Below are positions 5,459-8,895 of a stretch of DNA of 8,895 bases, one piece after another. Under the pieces are notes generated by a model. It was given only the letters and a program-made list of their open reading frames with translations, searched no databases and was not told where the DNA came from. Within the stretch, counting starts at the first letter, position 1; each line of letters opens with the position of its first letter. The translations under genes and the position numbers were made by a program. This stretch comes from Bacillota bacterium (lineage in GTDB: Bacteria; Bacillota; Clostridia; Lachnospirales; Cellulosilyticaceae). The stretch lies in assembly GCA_023457875.1 (NCBI GenBank), contig JAEXBC010000309.1, positions 1 to 8,895 of the forward strand, read 5' to 3'.

Positions 5459-6730
5459 ATGAAAAATTATACGCTTCACATACCAGAAGGTGTCAAGGAT
5501 TATATGGGCGAGGAAGCCGCACTTAAGGGCAAGGTTCAAGATCAAATCAAAACCATTTTTGATGGGTATAGCTATCATTGGATTGAAACGCCTACTTTTG
5601 AATATGTAGATGTCTTTACCGTAGGTAACGATAATCTTAAGCAACCTAGCTTACAGCAGCCAAGTTTATATCAGTTTATCAATAGACAGGGTGAAATCGT
5701 GGCCCTTCGTAGTGATATGACACGCTCAATCGCAAGGGTTATTGGAACGCAAAAAAACAATACGATTATGCCACAACGTTATGCTTATATGTCAAATAGT
5801 TTTAGATACCCCGAGCGTTATCAAGGCAAGCTTCATGAGTTTACACAAGCTGGCGTTGAACTGGTGGGTAATACGAGTATAGAAGCAGATGCTGAAGTGA
5901 TTAGTTTAGCAGTAGCAGCACTTAAAAAGGCGGGTGTAACTGATTTTACAGTACATATTGGCAGCAGCCAATTTTTAAAATACACCTTAAGTGATTTAGG
6001 ATTAGATGAAGTACACATTGGTGAGGTATATAAAGCCATTGACCAAAAGGATGCGGTAAAGCTAAAGGCTGTATTACAACAGGCTATTGAGGACAAAGAG
6101 ACCTTAAGCATTTTATTAGAACTGATTGAGTGCGCTGGACAAATTGAGCTACTTCGTACAGTTAAGAAAAAGATGAATAGCACCCAAGCAGTAGCCGCTT
6201 TAGAAGAATTAGAAAGACTTTATGAGCTCTTAGAAGACTATGGTGTAAGTGAGTATACCCTTTTTAATTTTAGTTTACTTTCCTATGGAAAATACTATAC
6301 GGGAATGATGTTTCAAATATTTACCCCAGGTGTAGGCACTGCCATTGTAGAGGGTGGAAGATATGATCATTTACTACGTGAGTTTGGTAAGGACTTACCT
6401 GCAGTAGGCTTTGGTATTGATATAAATATGATGATTTCTAGATTGATGATCCAAAAGCCTCTAGCGCCACTATATAGCACCTCAACCTTAGTGGTATCCA
6501 ACAAACATACTCGAAAAATATGTTATGAGATTAGCAATCGTCAAAGAGAAAGCGGCATGATTATTGAAAATTGCTTTACTGATGATATTGAAGAAGCTAA
6601 AAAATATGCTAAAGAAGTTGGTATGGGTGGCATTTTGCATTATAAAGCCTATAACAAGGTAGATGTATACAACCTGCAACAAGGTACGGTTAAAGAAGTA
6701 TCTATGAATGAGCTTTATATAGAGGATTAA
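5459..6730 (+). CDS. hisZ: ATP phosphoribosyltransferase regulatory subunit HisZ
   Basis: 423 residues, a paralogue of histidyl-tRNA synthetase that serves as the regulatory subunit of HisG, carrying histidine feedback control. The synthetase-like core is visible: ETPTFEYVDVF (43-53), LRSDMTRSIARV (83-94), the motif-2-like FRYPERYQGKLHEFTQ (115-130) and the motif-3-like VEGGRYDHLLREFG (297-310) with AVGFGIDI (315-322). The synthetase signature 'RGLDYYTG' is replaced by 'LSYGKYYTG' (274-282), losing the catalytic arginine, so aminoacylation is not expected. A C-terminal alpha/beta segment (about 335-423) remains, making it somewhat longer than minimal HisZ proteins. ATG start, with GAGGG (5448-5452) 6 nt upstream. 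It is first in the his operon, 15 nt before a short-form hisG, which needs HisZ for activity and regulation; this context settles HisZ against HisS. Confidence 0.94.
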   Translation: MKNYTLHIPEGVKDYMGEEAALKGKVQDQIKTIFDGYSYHWIETPTFEYVDVFTVGNDNLKQPSLQQPSLYQFINRQGEIVALRSDMTRSIARVIGTQKNNTIMPQRYAYMSNSFRYPERYQGKLHEFTQAGVELVGNTSIEADAEVISLAVAALKKAGVTDFTVHIGSSQFLKYTLSDLGLDEVHIGEVYKAIDQKDAVKLKAVLQQAIEDKETLSILLELIECAGQIELLRTVKKKMNSTQAVAALEELERLYELLEDYGVSEYTLFNFSLLSYGKYYTGMMFQIFTPGVGTAIVEGGRYDHLLREFGKDLPAVGFGIDINMMISRLMIQKPLAPLYSTSTLVVSNKHTRKICYEISNRQRESGMIIENCFTDDIEEAKKYAKEVGMGGILHYKAYNKVDVYNLQQGTVKEVSMNELYIED

Positions 6731-6745
6731 TAGGGGGAGAATAAA

Positions 6746-7387
6746 ATGGAACAAATTACATTTGCTTTAGCTAAAGGGCGATTGGCCACTCAAGCTATGG
6801 GCGTTTTAAAAGAATTAGGAATTACCTGTAAAGAGATGGAGGGCGAAAGTCGTAAGTTACTTTTTACAAGTGATGATGGACAATTTCGTTTCTTTTTATC
6901 TAAGGCTTCTGATGTACCTACCTACGTAGATTACGGTGTGGCGGATATTGGTATTGTAGGAAAAGATACGATATTAGAAGAAAATAGAGCGGTTTATGAG
7001 GTGATTGATTTGGGCTTTGGTGCATGTAAAATGGCAGTAGCTGGAGAGCCAAGCAAAAAGCAATTACTAGAAAGCGGTGGACTTATTCGCATAGCCACTA
7101 AATATCCTGAGATTGCAAAACGTTATTTTCAGCAGACCAATCGGCCTGTAGAGATTATTAAATTACATGGTTCTGTTGAACTTGGACCTATTGTAGGTCT
7201 GTCAGATGTGATTGTAGATATTGTAGAAAGTGGCAAAACCTTAAAGGAAAATGGCTTAGTGGTACTAGAAGATATCGAACCTTTATCAGCACGTTGTATT
7301 GTTAATACAGCTAGCCTAAAGGTGAAGCATACAGCAATGCGCAGTCTTTTAAATGACATTGAGAGGAAAATGGAGGTAGCGAAATGA
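6746..7387 (+). CDS. hisG: ATP phosphoribosyltransferase catalytic subunit, short form
   Basis: 213 residues. The enzyme joins ATP and PRPP to give N1-(5-phosphoribosyl)-ATP, the committed step of histidine synthesis. The N-terminus has the family strand and loop 'ALAKGR' (7-12), the middle has 'VDYGVADIGIVGKD' (61-74), and the PRPP-binding loop is D158-x2-E161-S-G-K-T-L166. The length matches the HisG short family: the C-terminal histidine-binding domain of long HisG (about 80 further residues) is missing, so it must work with HisZ, encoded directly upstream. GGGGGAGA (6733-6740) lies 6 nt before the ATG. The end overlaps the hisD start as ATGA (7384-7387), which implies coupled translation. 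Confidence 0.97.
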   Translation: MEQITFALAKGRLATQAMGVLKELGITCKEMEGESRKLLFTSDDGQFRFFLSKASDVPTYVDYGVADIGIVGKDTILEENRAVYEVIDLGFGACKMAVAGEPSKKQLLESGGLIRIATKYPEIAKRYFQQTNRPVEIIKLHGSVELGPIVGLSDVIVDIVESGKTLKENGLVVLEDIEPLSARCIVNTASLKVKHTAMRSLLNDIERKMEVAK

Positions 7388-8685
7388 TACAAATTCTTGA
7401 GGGAAAAGCAGCACAAGAAGATTTTCTAAAGCAATTAGCCATAAGAGGTAATATGGATTCTGGCGCATTTGCGCAAGCAGCTAAGGCCATTGTCAGTGAT
7501 GTGCGTGAAAATAAAGATGAAGCTTTATTTAGATATACCAAGATGTGGGACTGTGAGCATATTCATGCAAGCAATGTACGTGTCAGCAAAGAAGAAATGA
7601 AAAAAGCTTATGATAGTTTAGAAAGTGATTTACAAGAAGCCATTACCCTTTCAGCAGGACGTATTGAAAGCTTTCACCAAAAACAAAAACAAAATACTTG
7701 GATAGATGTGAAGGAAAATGGCGAGATATTAGGTCAAAGAGTAACGCCTCTTGAAAAAGTAGGGGTATATGTACCAGGTGGAAAAGCAGCTTACCCTTCT
7801 TCAGTACTTATGAATGTCATCCCAGCTAAGGTTGCTGGTGTAGAGCGTATTGTGATGGTGACACCTGCTTCAAAGACAGGAGAATTAACCCAGGAGGTTT
7901 TAGCAGCAGCTTATATTGCTGGTGTAGATGAGCTTTATAAAGTGGGCGGCGCACAAGCGGTAGCTGCTTTGGCTTTTGGTACAGAGACGATTCCTAAGGT
8001 AGATAAAATTGTAGGTCCTGGAAATATCTATGTTACCCTTGCAAAGAGAGAGGTATTTGGCTATGTTAACATTGATTCTATTGCAGGCCCAAGTGAAATC
8101 TTAATTATTGCAGATGAAAGTGCGAATCCTACTTTTGTAGCAGCTGATTTACTTTCACAAGCAGAACATGATCAGCTTGCCTCTAGTGTGCTTGTTACAA
8201 CCAGTAGAAGCCTTGCCGAAGAAGTTCAAAAAGAAGTGAGTCGTTTTTATCAGGAACTGCCTAGAGCTGAGATTCTTAGTGAATCCCTTAAAAATTACTG
8301 TGCACTAATTATAGTAGAAAACATGGAAGAAGCCTGTGAGCTTGCGAACACCATTGCACCAGAGCATTTAGAATTAGCTGTTAATGCACCTTTTGAAGTA
8401 CTTACCAAAATCAAGCACGCTGGAGCTATTTTCCTTGGACACTATACGCCAGAGCCAGTAGGAGATTATATGGCAGGACCTAATCATGTCCTACCTACTA
8501 ATGGAACAGCACGTTTCTTCTCACCTTTAGGGGTAGATGATTTTGTTAAGAAAAGTAGTATCCTATCTTTTACAAGGGATGCACTGCTTCCAATAGGTAA
8601 GTCCATTGTGAAATTTGCAGAAAGTGAAAGACTTTTTGCTCATGCTTTATCTGTTCAAGTGCGCTTAGATGAAGAGGTGAAATAA
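7384..8685 (+). CDS. hisD: Histidinol dehydrogenase
   Basis: 433 residues, the usual length. HisD is a zinc enzyme that oxidises L-histidinol to L-histidine in two NAD-dependent steps, the end of the pathway. The zinc ligands line up as Q259 and H262 (SQAEHDQ), D361 (GDYMAGPNH) and H420 (LFAHALS). The catalytic pair is E327-H328 (IAPEHLE). Other signatures are VYVPGGKAAYPSS (128-140), VGGAQAVAALAFGT (187-200), VGPGNIYV (210-217) and AGPSEILI (234-241). All key residues are present, so it should be active. The start is ATG 7384, overlapping hisG by 4 nt, with GGAGGT (7372-7377) inside hisG as ribosome site 6 nt upstream. hisC begins 2 nt after its stop. Confidence 0.98.
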   Translation: MIQILEGKAAQEDFLKQLAIRGNMDSGAFAQAAKAIVSDVRENKDEALFRYTKMWDCEHIHASNVRVSKEEMKKAYDSLESDLQEAITLSAGRIESFHQKQKQNTWIDVKENGEILGQRVTPLEKVGVYVPGGKAAYPSSVLMNVIPAKVAGVERIVMVTPASKTGELTQEVLAAAYIAGVDELYKVGGAQAVAALAFGTETIPKVDKIVGPGNIYVTLAKREVFGYVNIDSIAGPSEILIIADESANPTFVAADLLSQAEHDQLASSVLVTTSRSLAEEVQKEVSRFYQELPRAEILSESLKNYCALIIVENMEEACELANTIAPEHLELAVNAPFEVLTKIKHAGAIFLGHYTPEPVGDYMAGPNHVLPTNGTARFFSPLGVDDFVKKSSILSFTRDALLPIGKSIVKFAESERLFAHALSVQVRLDEEVK

Positions 8686-8687
8686 TC

Positions 8688-8895
8688 GTGAACTATTTAA
8701 GAGAACGTTTTAAGGGGATGCAACCCTATCACTCTCCCTACTTAACACAGGGAGTGATTCTCAATTCAAATGAAAGTCCTTATGGCGTACCAGAAGAAAT
8801 GATCAGCTTTATGCAAGAGCGCATCAAAGAGATATTAGTTAATCGTTATCCAGATACGGATAGCTACGAATTAGCTGAAGTGGTAGCAAGGGTAT
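8688..8895 (+). CDS. hisC: Histidinol-phosphate aminotransferase, 3' end missing
   Basis: A GTG start 2 nt after hisD, with AGAGGTGA (8673-8680) in the hisD tail as ribosome site 7 nt upstream. The frame is open to the window edge, giving 69 residues. It opens with 'MNYLRERFKGMQPYH', followed by 'ILNSNESPYGVPEEM', the N-terminal LN-x-NE-x-P-x-G signature of HisC, and 'NRYPDTDSYELAEVVA', the NRYPD motif of this class I/II fold-type I aminotransferase. The PLP lysine lies beyond the edge. The enzyme converts imidazole-acetol phosphate and glutamate to histidinol phosphate. Position after hisD supports HisC over other aminotransferases. GTG start and tight spacing suggest coupled translation. 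Confidence 0.92.
   Translation, partial: MNYLRERFKGMQPYHSPYLTQGVILNSNESPYGVPEEMISFMQERIKEILVNRYPDTDSYELAEVVARV

Noticed and set aside
5833..6183. Minus-strand open frame of 116 codons inside hisZ
   Set aside because: It lies fully antisense to hisZ, is serine/cysteine/leucine rich as expected from a shadow frame, and has no domain.
5459..6730. Histidyl-tRNA synthetase (hisS) for the first his gene
   Set aside because: The RGLDYY-type motif has lost its arginine (LSYGKYYTG), and the gene directly precedes a short-form hisG, which requires HisZ.
7129..7541. Minus-strand open frames across the hisG/hisD junction
   Set aside because: They are shadows of two fully recognised enzymes, with no motif or initiation signal.
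1..8895. CRISPR arrays, tRNA or rRNA genes, insertion sequences, attachment sites
   Set aside because: No regularly spaced repeats, cloverleaf-like sequences, transposase genes or terminal inverted repeats were seen on either strand.

Overview
The window is AT-rich DNA, with genes on the + strand only, AGGAGG-type ribosome binding sites, some GTG starts, and families typical of Firmicutes (DUF1540, HisZ with a short-form HisG). I infer an anaerobic Clostridia-type chromosome, possibly Lachnospirales; the organism cannot be named from the sequence alone.

Layout. Bases 1-357 are the 3' part of a GNAT acetyltransferase gene, closed by a strong intrinsic terminator (378-415). Two small genes follow: a 91-residue protein with a cystatin-like QxVxG motif (586-861) and a 103-residue cysteine-rich protein made of two exactly spaced DUF1540 units (949-1260). 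A second strong terminator (1271-1319) closes this part.

The central block (1436-5364) is a four-gene cluster with its own promoter (1375-1404) and a perfect dyad (1366-1379) over the -35 box. It encodes a divergent Ser/Thr protein kinase with a zinc ribbon and a C-terminal beta-rich domain, a TerY-like von Willebrand A (vWA) protein with an intact MIDAS, a PP2C-type phosphatase, and a Sel1-repeat protein with a distinct helical N-terminal domain. Kinase, TerY-like vWA and PP2C together match what comparative genomics has called the TerY-P triad, a predicted phosphorylation switch linked to tellurite/stress-resistance (ter) systems and, by hypothesis, to defence. No TerB/C/D/Z gene is present here, so this looks like a stand-alone triad with a Sel1 scaffold or effector. 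It is the most interesting part of the window.

The right part (5459-8895) is the start of a histidine biosynthesis operon, hisZ-hisG-hisD-hisC. The genes are tightly packed (15-nt gap, 4-nt overlap, 2-nt gap), and hisC runs off the edge. A candidate promoter (5376-5404) precedes hisZ, with a 10-nt direct repeat in the leader. There is no convincing terminator between the Sel1 gene and hisZ, so read-through from the signalling cluster into the his operon is possible.

How the genes work together. HisZ and short HisG form the ATP phosphoribosyltransferase for step one of histidine synthesis, HisC acts near the end, and HisD does the final oxidation. In the triad, the kinase and PP2C are predicted to add and remove phosphate on a shared target, with the vWA protein as a metal-dependent scaffold and the Sel1 protein as an adaptor or output. 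The target is unknown.
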